A DNA stretch of 64,000 nucleotides from Pseudomonas siliginis (GTDB lineage Bacteria; Pseudomonadota; Gammaproteobacteria; Pseudomonadales; Pseudomonadaceae). The stretch spans positions 310,001-374,000 of the forward strand of contig NZ_JAHSTW010000005.1 in assembly GCF_019145195.1 (NCBI RefSeq). The letters are read 5' to 3'. The notes below the pieces were generated by a model that did no database searches, was not told where the DNA came from, and saw only the letters and a list, made by a program, of their open reading frames with translations. Shown one piece after another: positions 17,257 through 29,120 of this stretch (positions are counted from its first letter, which is position 1; the number at the start of each line of letters is the position of its first letter). Both the position numbers and the translations under genes were made by a program.

Positions 17257-18027
17257 ATGAATGCGAAAGTCTGGCTGGTGGGCGCAGGCCCTGGCGATCC
17301 GGAGTTGCTGACGCTCAAAGCGGTGCGCGCGTTGCGCGAGGCCGATGTGGTGATGATCGATGATCTGGTCAACGACGCGGTGCTGGAACACTGCCCGACT
17401 GCGCGGGTTATCCCCGTCGGCAAACGCGGCGGCTGCCGTTCGACGCCACAGGCGTTTATCCATCGGCTGATGCTGCGTTATGCGCGCCAGGGCAAATGCG
17501 TGGTGCGCCTGAAGGGCGGCGATCCGTGCATTTTCGGCCGCGGTGGCGAAGAAGCGCAGTGGTTGCGCGAGCGCGGGGTTGAAGTGGAACTGGTCAATGG
17601 CATCACTGCCGGGCTGGCCGGGGCGACGCAATGCGATATTCCGCTGACGTTGCGGGGCGTGGCGCGCGGGGTGACGCTGGTCACTGCGCACACGCAGGAT
17701 GACAGCCAGTTGAACTGGCAGGCGTTGGCGCAAGGCGGGACGACGCTGGTGGTTTACATGGGCGTGGCCAAGCTGGGCGAGATTCGTGATCAGCTGCTCG
17801 CCGGAGGGATGGCGGCGCATACGCCAGTGGCGATGATCGAAAACGCCTCTTTGGCGCATCAGCGTGAATGTCGCAGTGATCTGACTGCGATGGCTGAGGA
17901 TGCCTCGGCGTTTGAATTGAAAAGCCCGGCGATTCTGGTGATTGGTGCGGTGGCGGCTGTTGCTCAAGAGCAAAAGATCGCAGCCTTCGGCAGCTCCGGG
18001 ACGGCGTACAACGTGCAGGCGCTTTAA
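17257..18027 (+). CDS. cobA: Uroporphyrinogen-III C-methyltransferase
   Basis: The 256-residue SUMT enzyme makes precorrin-2 from uroporphyrinogen III, the first step to siroheme, the prosthetic group of NirB. Motifs: VGAGPGDPELLTLKAVRAL at the start, RLKGGDPCIFGRGGEE and the AdoMet-loop VNGITAGLAG. It lacks the CysG dehydrogenase/ferrochelatase part, so those steps come from elsewhere. It is the last gene of the nirB operon and ends at a bidirectional terminator shared with oprF. Confidence 0.95.
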   Translation: MNAKVWLVGAGPGDPELLTLKAVRALREADVVMIDDLVNDAVLEHCPTARVIPVGKRGGCRSTPQAFIHRLMLRYARQGKCVVRLKGGDPCIFGRGGEEAQWLRERGVEVELVNGITAGLAGATQCDIPLTLRGVARGVTLVTAHTQDDSQLNWQALAQGGTTLVVYMGVAKLGEIRDQLLAGGMAAHTPVAMIENASLAHQRECRSDLTAMAEDASAFELKSPAILVIGAVAAVAQEQKIAAFGSSGTAYNVQAL

Positions 18028-18053
18028 GCGTCAAAGCCAAATCGCAGACAAAG

Positions 18054-18079
18054 AAAAGCCCGGCCTGAGCCGGGCTTTT
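18054..18079. terminator. Bidirectional terminator between cobA and oprF
   Basis: AAAAGCCCGGC/GCCGGGCTTTT stem with a four-base loop; A/T runs on both flanks allow action on both converging transcripts. Confidence 0.92.
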
Positions 18080-18096
18080 CCATCAGCGGCAGCTAA

Positions 18097-19131
18097 TTAC
18101 TTAGCTTGAGCTTCAACCTGCGCTTCTACGCGACGGTTTACAGCGCGGCCAGCGTCAGTTTTGTTGTCAGCAACTGGGCGGGATTCGCCGTAGCCAACAG
18201 ACTGAACGCGGGACGATTCAACACCGTACTGGTTGGTCAGAACTTGCTTAACGGCGTTTGCACGACGCTCGGACAGTTTCTGGTTGTAAGCGTCAGGACC
18301 GACGGAGTCAGTGTGACCTTCAACAGTAGTGGTGGTGGATGGGTACTGCTTCATGAAGTCAGCCAGGTTCTTGATGTCGCCGTAGCTGTTTGGCTTGACT
18401 ACCGACTTGTCGAAGTCGAATTTCACGTCCAGCTCAACACGAACAACTTCAGCAACTGCTGGGCAGCCATCAGCGTCAACGGTTACGTTGGCTGGGGTGT
18501 CCGGGCACTTGTCAACGTTGTCGCAAACGCCATCGTTGTCGCTGTCGGAGCAGACTTCAGCAGGTGCTGGAACTGGAGCAGCAGCTGGCTTGGAGCCGCC
18601 ACCGAAGTTCACACCGATACCGACGCTAGGAGCCCACTCGGTGTCGCCCTGGTCGATGTTGTACTGAGCTTCAACGCCGGCACGGGCGTAGAAGTTCTCG
18701 GTGAAGTACAGCTTGGCACCGCCGCCAACGTTGGCGAAGGTGGAACGGTTACGACCGTTCGAACCGTTCTGGTCGATGCTCTGGTCAGAGAAACCGGCCG
18801 AAACGTATGGACGAATCATGTCGCCTGGGTTGTTGAAGTGGTACAGAGCGTCCAGAGCGGTGTTAGCGCCTTTGACGTTCTTGCCATCGTCGGCACGTAC
18901 GTTGTGCACTTCGTCGTAGCCCAGACGCAGTTCAACGTCGTCGGTCAGGAAGTAACCGATCGAACCGCCGAACAGGTTGCCGTTGTTCTTGAAGTTACGA
19001 GCGCTGTCGAATTGTTCTTTCTTAGCGAAGCCTTCGATTTCAACTGCGCCTTGGCCTTGTGCCAGAGCGCCGAACGAAGTGGCGGCAATCAGAGAACCAA
19101 TGGCCAAGCCCAAGGTGTTTTTCAGTTTCAT
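18097..19131 (-). CDS. oprF: Major porin and structural outer membrane protein OprF
   Basis: The 344-residue precursor has a signal peptide (MKLKNTLGLAIGSLIAATSFGALA), an eight-stranded OmpA-like barrel (about 25-180), a proline/alanine hinge (PAAAPVPAPAE), a thrombospondin-3-like Asp repeat (DSDNDGVCDNVDKCPDTPANV) with four cysteines, and a C-terminal OmpA peptidoglycan-binding domain (GHTDSVGPDAYNQKLSERRA). It anchors the outer membrane to the wall and forms a slow general pore. The sigma factor gene sigX lies directly upstream in the same direction; in P. aeruginosa SigX contributes to oprF transcription. Confidence 0.98.
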   Translation of the reverse strand: MKLKNTLGLAIGSLIAATSFGALAQGQGAVEIEGFAKKEQFDSARNFKNNGNLFGGSIGYFLTDDVELRLGYDEVHNVRADDGKNVKGANTALDALYHFNNPGDMIRPYVSAGFSDQSIDQNGSNGRNRSTFANVGGGAKLYFTENFYARAGVEAQYNIDQGDTEWAPSVGIGVNFGGGSKPAAAPVPAPAEVCSDSDNDGVCDNVDKCPDTPANVTVDADGCPAVAEVVRVELDVKFDFDKSVVKPNSYGDIKNLADFMKQYPSTTTTVEGHTDSVGPDAYNQKLSERRANAVKQVLTNQYGVESSRVQSVGYGESRPVADNKTDAGRAVNRRVEAQVEAQAK

Positions 19132-19238
19132 CCGTTAAATCCCCATCTGGTGATTGTGAAGCAGTCCCGCAAACCGGGGGACAACTCGGCGGCAAGTCTA
19201 TCAGAACTTGCCTACACGTAAGAGATATTTGCGCTGAA

Positions 19239-19829
19239 CTAAGTTTCAGCAATGCCTGCAAATTTCTCACGCAATTTATCTAGAGCGCGTTTGTAACGCA
19301 TTTTTGTCGCACTCAAACCCATGTGCATGATGTCTGCGATCTCCTGAAACTCCAGCTCTGCGACAAATCGTAGCACCAGAATTTCGCGGTCAATCGGATT
19401 CACATACACCAGCCAGCGATCAAGCCCACCCTTCTCCTCCGGCTTCGGCGCCTTTTCTTCAGACGCTTCTTCAAGAGGGTCCAGACTGAGAGCGTCCATC
19501 AAGCGACGCTTACGCCGTTCCTTCCGATACTGCGTGATGCATTCGTTGTAAGTGATGCTGTAAAGCCAGGTTTTGAACTTCGATTTCCCCTCGAAGTTCT
19601 TCAGGCCGTACAGCACCTTCAGCATCACTTCCTGACAGACATCGTCTGCGTCGCGATCGTTCCCAAGATATCTCGCGCAGACGTTAAATAATGTTCGCTG
19701 GTAACGCCGCATCAACTCTTCGTAGGCGCGCGTTACGTGAAACAGCTCGGTATGCGAGCGCGCGACCAACTCCTCATCAGAGAGCTCGCGGGGGTCGTAG
19801 CGCGTGGATAGCGGTTGGGCTTTATTCAA
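19239..19829 (-). CDS. sigX: ECF sigma factor SigX
   Basis: The 196-residue protein has sigma-2 (RYQRTLFNVCARYLGNDRDADDVCQEVMLKVL) and sigma-4 (LVLRFVAELEFQEIADIMHMGLSATKMRYKRAL) regions of the ECF type with an acidic linker (LEEASEEKAPKPEEKGG). SigX responds to cell-envelope and osmotic change and affects fatty acid composition, oprF and cmaX-crfX-cmpX in P. aeruginosa. No anti-sigma factor gene is adjacent; cmpX upstream encodes a mechanosensitive channel homologue proposed to feed into the pathway. Confidence 0.97.
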   Translation of the reverse strand: MNKAQPLSTRYDPRELSDEELVARSHTELFHVTRAYEELMRRYQRTLFNVCARYLGNDRDADDVCQEVMLKVLYGLKNFEGKSKFKTWLYSITYNECITQYRKERRKRRLMDALSLDPLEEASEEKAPKPEEKGGLDRWLVYVNPIDREILVLRFVAELEFQEIADIMHMGLSATKMRYKRALDKLREKFAGIAET

Positions 19830-19919
19830 AACAAGTCGTGCCGACAGTCAGGTCAATGTCCGCCACAACCAGCCTCGGCTGGCATTTTGCGGCGGCATAC
19901 ATTAGCAGGGTTTGCCGGT

Positions 19920-20750
19920 TTAGCGGCTACTCACATGCTGTTCCAGCAGGATCCGATTGGAGAGAGAGACTAGCTCACCCTCATCGGTCAGCAATGTGGT
20001 TTTAACCGTGCCGATCTCTTCGATCTGGCCTTCGACCTCGCCAACACGCACTTGTTGCCCAACCTCATACAGCTCACGCACATAGATTCCCGCAAGAATC
20101 TGACCGGCGATTTCCCGGCTTCCCAAACCCATGGCCAGCGCAACTGCCAGACCAACGGTAATCAATACGATGACAATCACATGGTTCAGCAGGTCGGTCT
20201 TGACCTCGAGCTGGCTGATCGCAACCGAGATGCTGATGATGATCACCAGCCCCTGCGCGATCCGTCCCAACCCGGAAGCGTAGTCCAGCCCTACGCCTTC
20301 TGCTGCGCCGCGCACCAGCCCGTTGGCCAGTTGCGCCAGCAGGACACCGACCAGCAGCACCAGCGCGGCGCCGAATACTTTCGGCAGATACAACGCCAGC
20401 ATGTCCAGCGTAGCTGAAACTCGCTCAAGGCCAAGGGATTCTGCCGCGGAAACCAGAAAAATCAGCAGAACGAACCAGTAGACGATTTTACCGATCAGCG
20501 TCGAGATCGGCACCTGCAGCCCGGCCCGCGACATCAGCTTGGTCAGCCCGGTGCCGCCCATCAGACGATCAAGGCCGAGTTTGGCGAGCAATTTGGAGAG
20601 CAAGGTGTCGAGCAGCTTGGCCACGACGAAACCCAACAGCAGCACAACCAGTGCGCCGAACAGGTTCGGAATGAAATTAGCGACTTTGGTCCACAACGCA
20701 GTCATTGCAGTGACGAGGCTCTGAGTCCAGAGATCAAGTTCCATATTCAA
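19920..20750 (-). CDS. cmpX: Mechanosensitive-channel-like membrane protein CmpX
   Basis: The 276-residue protein has several N-terminal membrane segments (FGALVVLLLGFVVAKLL; IVYWFVLLIFLVSA; VFGAALVLLVGVLLAQL; a fourth near 165-185; a fifth near 190-215) and a C-terminal MscS-like beta domain (GQQVRVGEVEGQIEEIGTVKTTLLTDEGELVSLSNR). It is the CmpX homologue of the sigX cluster, a small-conductance MscS-type protein. Its start overlaps the crfX stop by 4 bases, so crfX and cmpX are translationally coupled. Confidence 0.93.
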   Translation of the reverse strand: MNMELDLWTQSLVTAMTALWTKVANFIPNLFGALVVLLLGFVVAKLLDTLLSKLLAKLGLDRLMGGTGLTKLMSRAGLQVPISTLIGKIVYWFVLLIFLVSAAESLGLERVSATLDMLALYLPKVFGAALVLLVGVLLAQLANGLVRGAAEGVGLDYASGLGRIAQGLVIIISISVAISQLEVKTDLLNHVIVIVLITVGLAVALAMGLGSREIAGQILAGIYVRELYEVGQQVRVGEVEGQIEEIGTVKTTLLTDEGELVSLSNRILLEQHVSSR

Positions 20751-21001
20751 TCAGCCTTATCAGCAGTGCGAGCAGTAGTTTTACGAAGACGGGAAACCGG
20801 CGAGACATGCGCCGAGCCATTGTTCAGGGCGATCATCAGCGCGGGCAGCCAGCGGCCCAGCAGGCTGAACAGATCACCGGCGCCGACCTGGCGGTTGGCG
20901 GTTTTGAGTACGCGGCCCAGGCACGCATCGTCGTCGCGGCTGGACGGCGAAGCGTTGAGCATGTCGCGCAAAGACTGTTCAAACGGATCGTGCATACGCA
21001 C
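20747..21001 (-). CDS. crfX: CrfX, small protein of the cmaX-crfX-cmpX operon
   Basis: The 84-residue product (MRMHDPFEQSLRDMLNASPSS...) matches CrfX of the P. aeruginosa sigX locus, a protein of unknown biochemical role within the SigX regulon. It is hydrophilic at the N terminus with one short hydrophobic patch (FSLLGRWLPALMIAL, about 46-60). Translation may begin at Met1 or Met3. It overlaps cmpX by four bases. Confidence 0.88.
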   Translation of the reverse strand: MRMHDPFEQSLRDMLNASPSSRDDDACLGRVLKTANRQVGAGDLFSLLGRWLPALMIALNNGSAHVSPVSRLRKTTARTADKAD

Positions 21002-21058
21002 CTCTCGTGATGTCTGTGAAAGACGCGGGCAGATTTACTCGGGTCACATGCGCCATGT

Positions 21059-22060
21059 TCACACCCAGCGCAATCGACGGAACAACCACCACTGACCGAA
21101 CGCCAGGGCGAGTACCGTCAAGCAGGCAATCAGGAAACCATACGGGCTTTCAGCAAACGGAATACCACCGACATTGATGCCGAGCAGACCGGTGATGAAA
21201 CTCATCGGCAAGAAGATGCAGGTAATAATGCCGAAGCGGTACATGGTCCGATTCATGTGCACGCTCAAACGCCGGTCTTCGGCCTCCAGCACAAGCCCCA
21301 CGCGCTCTCGGGTCAATTCGAGCTCTTCCAGATAACGGGTCAGGCTGTTGTTCAATTCGTTCCAGTAGTCGGCGTCGTCTTCGACGAACCACGGCAGTTT
21401 GATCCGCGTCAGCTGTCCGAAAATATCCCGCTGTGGGGCGAGAAAACGCTTCAGCCCAGCGGCTCTGCGGCGGATGTGCAAAATGGCCCCATGCTCGGGG
21501 GTATACCGTTCGTCGGCGTCGAGTTTTTCTTCCTCTTCATCCACCACTTCCGACAGGCACGTGACCAGATCCTGCACTTTATTGGTGAGGAACTGCGCCA
21601 GATACAGCATCAATTCCGAGGAAGTTTTCGGCCCTTTGCCCTCACCCAGCAGCGCCAGCAACTCATCCGTAGCCCGCAACGGGCGCAAACGCAGGGAAAT
21701 CACCCGCTGAGCCGAGGCGAAAATCCGCACCGAGACCATGTCTTCCGGCTCGGCGCCCGGGTTGAGATTGACCCCGCGCAGAAACAGCAACAGCTCGGAA
21801 TCGGGCAATGGCAACAGACGCGGGCGGGTATTCTCTTCCAGCAGCAGATCGCAGGTGAATTCGTTGAGCCCGCTGGACTTGCGCAACCAGGTACGGGTCT
21901 GCGGATGGCTGCGATCCCAATGCAGCCACAGGCTTTCATGGGCCTGCAGCTGCAAATCGTCGAGCTCAGTCCGGGCTATCGAACGCGCACCGCCCTTGCC
22001 GTCCAGCACCAGGGCATGCACCAGCCCCCATTGCGCGTTTTCTTCCTCGAACATCCGCAT
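21059..22060 (-). CDS. cmaX: CorA-family divalent cation transporter CmaX (ZntB type)
   Basis: The 333-residue protein has a long cytoplasmic CorA-type domain and two C-terminal membrane helices. The pore signature is TGLLGINVGGIPF, i.e. GIN in place of CorA's GMN, as in ZntB-like zinc transporters, so zinc rather than magnesium is the likelier substrate. It heads the cmaX-crfX-cmpX group upstream of sigX, and rraA ends 15 bp before it, so rraA may be cotranscribed. Confidence 0.92.
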   Translation of the reverse strand: MRMFEEENAQWGLVHALVLDGKGGARSIARTELDDLQLQAHESLWLHWDRSHPQTRTWLRKSSGLNEFTCDLLLEENTRPRLLPLPDSELLLFLRGVNLNPGAEPEDMVSVRIFASAQRVISLRLRPLRATDELLALLGEGKGPKTSSELMLYLAQFLTNKVQDLVTCLSEVVDEEEEKLDADERYTPEHGAILHIRRRAAGLKRFLAPQRDIFGQLTRIKLPWFVEDDADYWNELNNSLTRYLEELELTRERVGLVLEAEDRRLSVHMNRTMYRFGIITCIFLPMSFITGLLGINVGGIPFAESPYGFLIACLTVLALAFGQWWLFRRLRWV

Positions 22061-22075
22061 CCCTTGTCGAAAATC

Positions 22076-22567
22076 TTATTCAGGCATTTTCAGCGGAGTC
22101 GGCGAAACGATCACGCCGTTGTTGTCCGCATAAATGTACTGGCCTGGGTGAAACGTCACGCCGGCGAAAGTCACCGGGACGTTGAGGTCGCCAATGCCGC
22201 GCTTGTCGGTTTTCATCGGATGGCTGGCCAGCGCCTGCACGCCGAGATCGGTCTGCGCAATGACGTCGACGTCACGGATGCAACCGTAGATCACCAGCCC
22301 TTCCCAACCGTTCTGCGCGGCCTTGGCGGCGATCATGTCGCCCAGCAGGGCGCGGCGCAGCGAACCGCCGCCATCAACCACCAGCACTTTGCCTTTGCCG
22401 TTGAGTTCGGCCTGCTCCTTGACCAGCGAATTGTCTTCGAAGCACTTGATGGTCACGATTTCGCCGCCGAAGGAATCCCGGCCGCCGAAATTGCTGAACA
22501 TCGGTTCCAGCACCTGCACCAGCTCCGGGTAGGCGTCGCACAGGTCAGGCGTAAGGTAATGTTCCAT
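22076..22567 (-). CDS. rraA: RraA family protein (RNase E activity regulator / HMG aldolase-like)
   Basis: The 163-residue product [22 protein letters not shown] carries the RraA fold with [20 protein letters not shown] and [26 protein letters not shown]. coli RraA binds the C-terminal scaffold of RNase E and slows mRNA decay; related proteins are 4-hydroxy-4-methyl-2-oxoglutarate aldolases, so the name is by homology. The frame extends to 22660 but family members start at MEHYLTPDL, with CAGGAG upstream. Confidence 0.93.
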   Translation of the reverse strand: MEHYLTPDLCDAYPELVQVLEPMFSNFGGRDSFGGEIVTIKCFEDNSLVKEQAELNGKGKVLVVDGGGSLRRALLGDMIAAKAAQNGWEGLVIYGCIRDVDVIAQTDLGVQALASHPMKTDKRGIGDLNVPVTFAGVTFHPGQYIYADNNGVIVSPTPLKMPE

Positions 22568-22778
22568 CGAAAAACTCCTGTAACAAGGAAGACGATCAAG
22601 GGATGCCGCATTCTGATGAGACGAGTTCCGGCGGTCGCTGTTTACCTTAGTCCATGCCATGGTCGCTGAGCGAACCTGAACCGCGGCTGAAACGTTATCG
22701 CTAAATAGTCACGAAATATGACCAGAACCGCACAATGCGTCATATCTTAGCCGCAAGCCAGGCTGAACGGAACGCCCC

Positions 22779-23768
22779 TCACACCGCAGCGGCCAGATCC
22801 GTCGTCTGCGCCAGCAACGGCGTCTGCTGATCGTTCAACCAGCGCGCCACCAGCGGCCACACTTCAGCCTGCGCTGCTTTGCTCACCAACATTTCGACAT
22901 GGCCGAAATTGTCCGAGAAACCCTGCTCGCGGCCCAGGTTGATGAACTGCTTGCACTTTGAGCCGATCTGCTCGAACAGCTTACGGCAGGCCCACGCTGG
23001 ATCCTGATGATCCCCCGCTGCGGTCACCGCCAGCACCGGCACCTGCACCTCGGCAAGTCCGGCCCACCAGTCCTTATACTTGTCGCCGAAGCGGCCAAAC
23101 AAGCCGTACCAGCGCATGCTTTCGATGGCCAGGCCGATCGGTTCGTCTTCCGGACCGCGTTTGAGGCGTGAGCCAGACAACTGCGCGAAACGCTTGAGAA
23201 TGAAGCGCCCGCCCCACTCCACCGGTGGGATTTTCAACGGCCAGTAGGTGCGGCTGACCTGGGTGCCGAAAAACGCCGCCGAGGCCACGGCCGGTTCGCC
23301 GAGATATTCGCCACCGAGCGCCGCCGCCAGGGTGATGCCGCCGAGCGAATGGCCGATCCAGTGCGGGATCTGTCCACTTTGCTCACGCACGAACGCGGCA
23401 ATCGCCGGCAGATCGTAACGGGCATAATCGGCCACGCGGTTGCGCCGATAGTCTTCGTTGCGCTGGGAGAGGCCGTGACCGCGCATTTCCGGAATCCACA
23501 CGTCGAAGCCCAGCCGGGTCAGATACGCGCCGAGCCCGAGGCCTTTGGGGGAAAACCAGAAGCGCCGATTGGAAAAGCTGCCGTGCAACAGAATCACCGG
23601 CACGCCGCGTGGCGCCGTGTCATCGGCCATGCCCAAACGGGTGACGGCGATCTCCACGGACCAGTCCGGGCTGTTGCCGGGTTTCAATCGATAGACGTCT
23701 TCGCTCAGATCGCCGCGCCGCTCGGCGCTGATCAGCGCGACAGGAAACAGGTTGCTGCTGCTTTGCAT
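22779..23768 (-). CDS. Alpha/beta-fold hydrolase
   Basis: The 329-residue protein has an HGSFSNRRFW oxyanion-hole segment, nucleophile elbow IGHSLGG, and C-terminal NFGHVEMLVSK supplying the histidine; an Asp in the region AGDHQDPAW is a plausible acid. It is predicted to be a cytoplasmic esterase or lipase-like hydrolase of unknown substrate and matches the gene between rraA and ppsA in P. aeruginosa (PA1771 position). The open frame starts 15 bases further upstream (MCKSI); MQSSSNLFPVAL is preferred as the start. Confidence 0.88.
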   Translation of the reverse strand: MQSSSNLFPVALISAERRGDLSEDVYRLKPGNSPDWSVEIAVTRLGMADDTAPRGVPVILLHGSFSNRRFWFSPKGLGLGAYLTRLGFDVWIPEMRGHGLSQRNEDYRRNRVADYARYDLPAIAAFVREQSGQIPHWIGHSLGGITLAAALGGEYLGEPAVASAAFFGTQVSRTYWPLKIPPVEWGGRFILKRFAQLSGSRLKRGPEDEPIGLAIESMRWYGLFGRFGDKYKDWWAGLAEVQVPVLAVTAAGDHQDPAWACRKLFEQIGSKCKQFINLGREQGFSDNFGHVEMLVSKAAQAEVWPLVARWLNDQQTPLLAQTTDLAAAV

Positions 23769-23838
23769 AATGCTCTTGCACAAAAAAGGGCGGCTTCCGA
23801 TGGAGCCCGCCCTACTTCAATCTCAAGGCCCGGCCCAT

Positions 23839-23926
23839 GTGAGAGCGAGCCTGCTCGCGAAAGCGGTGTATCAGTCAACATCCATGGTGAATGTTGCTGC
23901 GTCTTCGCGAGCAGGCCCGCTCCCAC
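23839..23926. repeat. REP doublet, long-spacer class
   Basis: Inverted 22-base cores with the GTGGGAG-type ends outward and a 44-base spacer containing TCAGTCAACATC. The right core has one change (GGCCCGC). It lies between ppsA and the hydrolase. Confidence 0.88.
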
Positions 23927-23953
23927 ATGGGGTGCGGGCCAATTACATACTGA

Positions 23954-26323
<2,370 letters not shown>

Positions 26324-26497
26324 GGTGATCTCTCCACTAACTGTGTTGGAAAAGCTCAGAAACCGGCGGCCCGGGGGAGCCTTGGCCGGTTGTATGGCCT
26401 GGACCTGGAAAATAAGTGAGAATGCGGGCCAATGGCGGCCGGCAAATCGCGCCTATCATATCCAAGATTCGTTACTAGCTTAAGGCCCAAGGTGCAA

Positions 26498-27316
26498 ATG
26501 AAACGATCTGCTTTCTTCATCTCCGATGGCACCGGCATTACCGCCGAAACCCTGGGTCAAAGCCTGTTGGCGCAGTTCGAAAACATTACCTTCAGCAAAT
26601 TCACGCGGCCCTACATCGACAGCGTGGAAAAAGCGCGGGCCATGGTACAACAAATCAACAAAGCCGCTGAAACCGACGGCTTTCGGCCGATCATCTTCGA
26701 CACCATCGTCAATCAGGACATCCGTGAGATTCTCGCAACGTCCAATGGTTTCATGATCGACATTTTCTCGACCTTCCTCGCGCCGCTCGAACAGGAGCTT
26801 ACCGAGCATTCTTCCTACACCGTCGGCAAATCCCATTCCATCGGACACAACTCCAATTACATGGAGCGCATCGAGGCGGTGAACTTCGCCCTCGACAACG
26901 ATGACGGCGCGCGCACTCACTATTACGACAAAGCCGATCTGATACTAGTGGGCGTGTCGCGATGCGGCAAAACGCCGACGTGTCTGTACATGGCCATGCA
27001 GTTCGGCATCCGCGCGGCCAACTATCCGCTGACCGAAGACGACATGGAGCGCCTGACCCTGCCGACGGCCCTGCGCGCTCATCAGCACAAGCTGTTCGGC
27101 CTGACCATCGACCCCGACCGCCTCACTGCGATCCGCAACGAGCGCAAGCCCAACAGCCGCTACTCGAGCTACGCCCAGTGCGAATTCGAAGTGCGCGAAG
27201 TGGAAAACCTGTTCCGCCGCGAGAACATTCCGCACATCAATTCCACGCATTTTTCGGTCGAGGAGATTTCGGCGAAGATCCTGGTGGAAAAAGGGGTTGA
27301 GCGGCGGTTCAAGTAG
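26498..27316 (+). CDS. ppsR: PEP synthase regulatory protein (bifunctional kinase/phosphorylase)
   Basis: The 272-residue DUF299 protein starts [20 protein letters not shown] and has the P-loop-like [16 protein letters not shown] near residue 155. PpsR inactivates PEP synthase by ADP-dependent threonine phosphorylation and reactivates it by phosphate-dependent dephosphorylation; the target ppsA is divergent. The frame extends back to 26432, but homologues begin at MKRSAFF and AAGGTG precedes it. Confidence 0.96.
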   Translation: MKRSAFFISDGTGITAETLGQSLLAQFENITFSKFTRPYIDSVEKARAMVQQINKAAETDGFRPIIFDTIVNQDIREILATSNGFMIDIFSTFLAPLEQELTEHSSYTVGKSHSIGHNSNYMERIEAVNFALDNDDGARTHYYDKADLILVGVSRCGKTPTCLYMAMQFGIRAANYPLTEDDMERLTLPTALRAHQHKLFGLTIDPDRLTAIRNERKPNSRYSSYAQCEFEVREVENLFRRENIPHINSTHFSVEEISAKILVEKGVERRFK

Positions 27317-27341
27317 GTTTGCGGTGCCTGATCTGACGCTA

Positions 27342-27430
27342 TCGCGGGCAAGCCCGCTCCCACAGGTTCTGAAGGCGTTCACAATTTCTGTGTTCATCAC
27401 CATTCCCTGTGGGAGCGGGCTTGCCCGCGA
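27342..27430. repeat. REP doublet, variant core (GGGCAAGCCCGC)
   Basis: Inverted copies with core TCGCGGGCAAGCCCGCTCCC and its complement, CGCGA ends outward as in the short-spacer class but with a 45-base spacer. It lies between the convergent ppsR and prpD genes. It is the only copy of this sequence variant in the window. Confidence 0.87.
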
Positions 27431-27449
27431 AGAACGATAACGCGGTCCG

Positions 27450-28934
27450 TCAGATCACAAACAGGTCGATGAATCGATTCACCGCTGTGGCTTCCAGCCG
27501 CGCCTGATCCTCGCACAGCGCAAAAATCTCCGCGCAACGCTGCCCGGCAAACCGCGTGGCCAGATTGGCCTTGAACTTGTCCTCCAGCAACGGAATACCT
27601 TCGGCGCGGCGGCGGCGATGGCCGATCGGGTACTCCACCAGCACGTTGTCGGTGCTGCTGCCATCCTTGAAAAACACCTGCACGGCGTTGGCAATCGAGC
27701 GTTTGTCAGGCTCAAGGTATTCGCGGGTGAAGCGCGGTTCTTCAACGATGAGCATTTTTTCGCACAGCACATCGATGATCGGATGCGCCTTGTGGAAGTC
27801 GTCTTCGTAGTGCTCCGCCACCAGATTGCCGAATGCCAGCGGCACGGCGGTCATGTACTGCAGGCAGTGGTCGCGGTCGGCGGCATTGGCCAGCGGGCCG
27901 ACCTTGGAAATGATGCGGATCGCCGATTCATGGGTGGTGATGACGATGCGGTCGATCTCGTGCAGGCGATTGCGCACCTGCGGATGCAAGGTCACCGCCG
28001 CCTCGCACGCCGTCTGCGCATGGAATTCGGCGGGGAAACTGATCTTGAACAGCACGTTTTCCATCACGTAACTGCCGAACGGCCGGGAAAAGCTGAAAGC
28101 GCGTTTGTCCGCGGGTTTCAGCGCCAGATCGTTGTTGGTGTGGCTGAACGAAACGTCATAGAAGCCCCACTGCTTCGCGCTCAAAACGCCGGGAATGCCC
28201 ATCTCACCGCGCATGGCGATGTCGGCCAGGCGCACGCCGCGACTCGCCGCATCCCCTGCCGCCCAAGATTTGCGCGAGCCAGCGTTCGGCGCATGGCGAT
28301 AGGTACGCAGCGCCTGACCGTCGGCGAAGGCATGGGACAGCGCCGACAGCATCTGCTCGCGATTGGCGCCCATCAGTCTGGCGCTGACGGCGGTCGAGGC
28401 GACTTTCACCAGAATGACGTGGTCGAGTCCAACCCGGTTGAAGGAGTTTTCCAGAGCGATCACGCCTTGAATCTCGTGGGCCATGATCATTGCTTCCAGC
28501 ACATCACGAACCGTCAGCGGCGCCTCACCGTGGGCGACGCGTTTCTGTGACAGGTGATCGGCAACGGCGAGGATGGCGCCGAGGTTGTCCGATGGATGGC
28601 CCCATTCGGCGGCAAGCCAGGTGTCGTTGTAATCGAGCCAACGGACGATACAGCCGATGTCCCACGCGGCCTTGACCGGATCGAGGCGGTAACGGGTGCC
28701 CGGCACTCGTGCGCCGAACGGCACCGCCGTGCCCTCTACGATCGGGCCGAGGTGTTTCGTGCATTCGGGGAAACGCAGGGCCAGCAGACCGCAGCCCAGC
28801 GTGTCGATCAGGCAGTTGCGCGCGGTGTTCAGCGCCTCGGCGGATTCAGGCTTGAAGGTGAGGACGTAGTCGGCGATGTCCTGCAGGACTGCGTCGTAAT
28901 CGGGACGGTTGTTCAGGTCGACGTTGGCGCTCAT
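27450..28934 (-). CDS. prpD: 2-methylcitrate dehydratase
   Basis: The 494-residue MmgE/PrpD family protein ([45 protein letters not shown]) dehydrates 2-methylcitrate in propionate degradation. It is the last gene of the operon, separated from prpF by 186 bp that hold a REP doublet. Having both PrpD and the AcnD/PrpF pair is common in Pseudomonas; the two systems may give different methylaconitate isomers. Confidence 0.96.
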   Translation of the reverse strand: MSANVDLNNRPDYDAVLQDIADYVLTFKPESAEALNTARNCLIDTLGCGLLALRFPECTKHLGPIVEGTAVPFGARVPGTRYRLDPVKAAWDIGCIVRWLDYNDTWLAAEWGHPSDNLGAILAVADHLSQKRVAHGEAPLTVRDVLEAMIMAHEIQGVIALENSFNRVGLDHVILVKVASTAVSARLMGANREQMLSALSHAFADGQALRTYRHAPNAGSRKSWAAGDAASRGVRLADIAMRGEMGIPGVLSAKQWGFYDVSFSHTNNDLALKPADKRAFSFSRPFGSYVMENVLFKISFPAEFHAQTACEAAVTLHPQVRNRLHEIDRIVITTHESAIRIISKVGPLANAADRDHCLQYMTAVPLAFGNLVAEHYEDDFHKAHPIIDVLCEKMLIVEEPRFTREYLEPDKRSIANAVQVFFKDGSSTDNVLVEYPIGHRRRRAEGIPLLEDKFKANLATRFAGQRCAEIFALCEDQARLEATAVNRFIDLFVI

Positions 28935-29016
28935 GTTCGATTCACTCGTAAAGTGGTTCGTTGATGGGACCTCGGTTCAGGGCTAACGATTTCTTATGAT
29001 TGAAATGCAATCCACT

Positions 29017-29103
29017 GTGGGAGCGAGCCTGCTCGCGAAGGCTGAGCGTCAGTCAACATTTGCATGTCTGATGCATCGCTTTCGCGAGCAGGCTCGCTCC
29101 CAC
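29017..29103. repeat. REP doublet, long-spacer class, inside the prp operon
   Basis: Inverted 22-base cores, GTGGGAG ends outward, 43-base spacer containing AGTCAACATT. It lies between prpF and prpD. Confidence 0.9.
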
Positions 29104-29120
29104 AAGGATATTGCTGTTGC

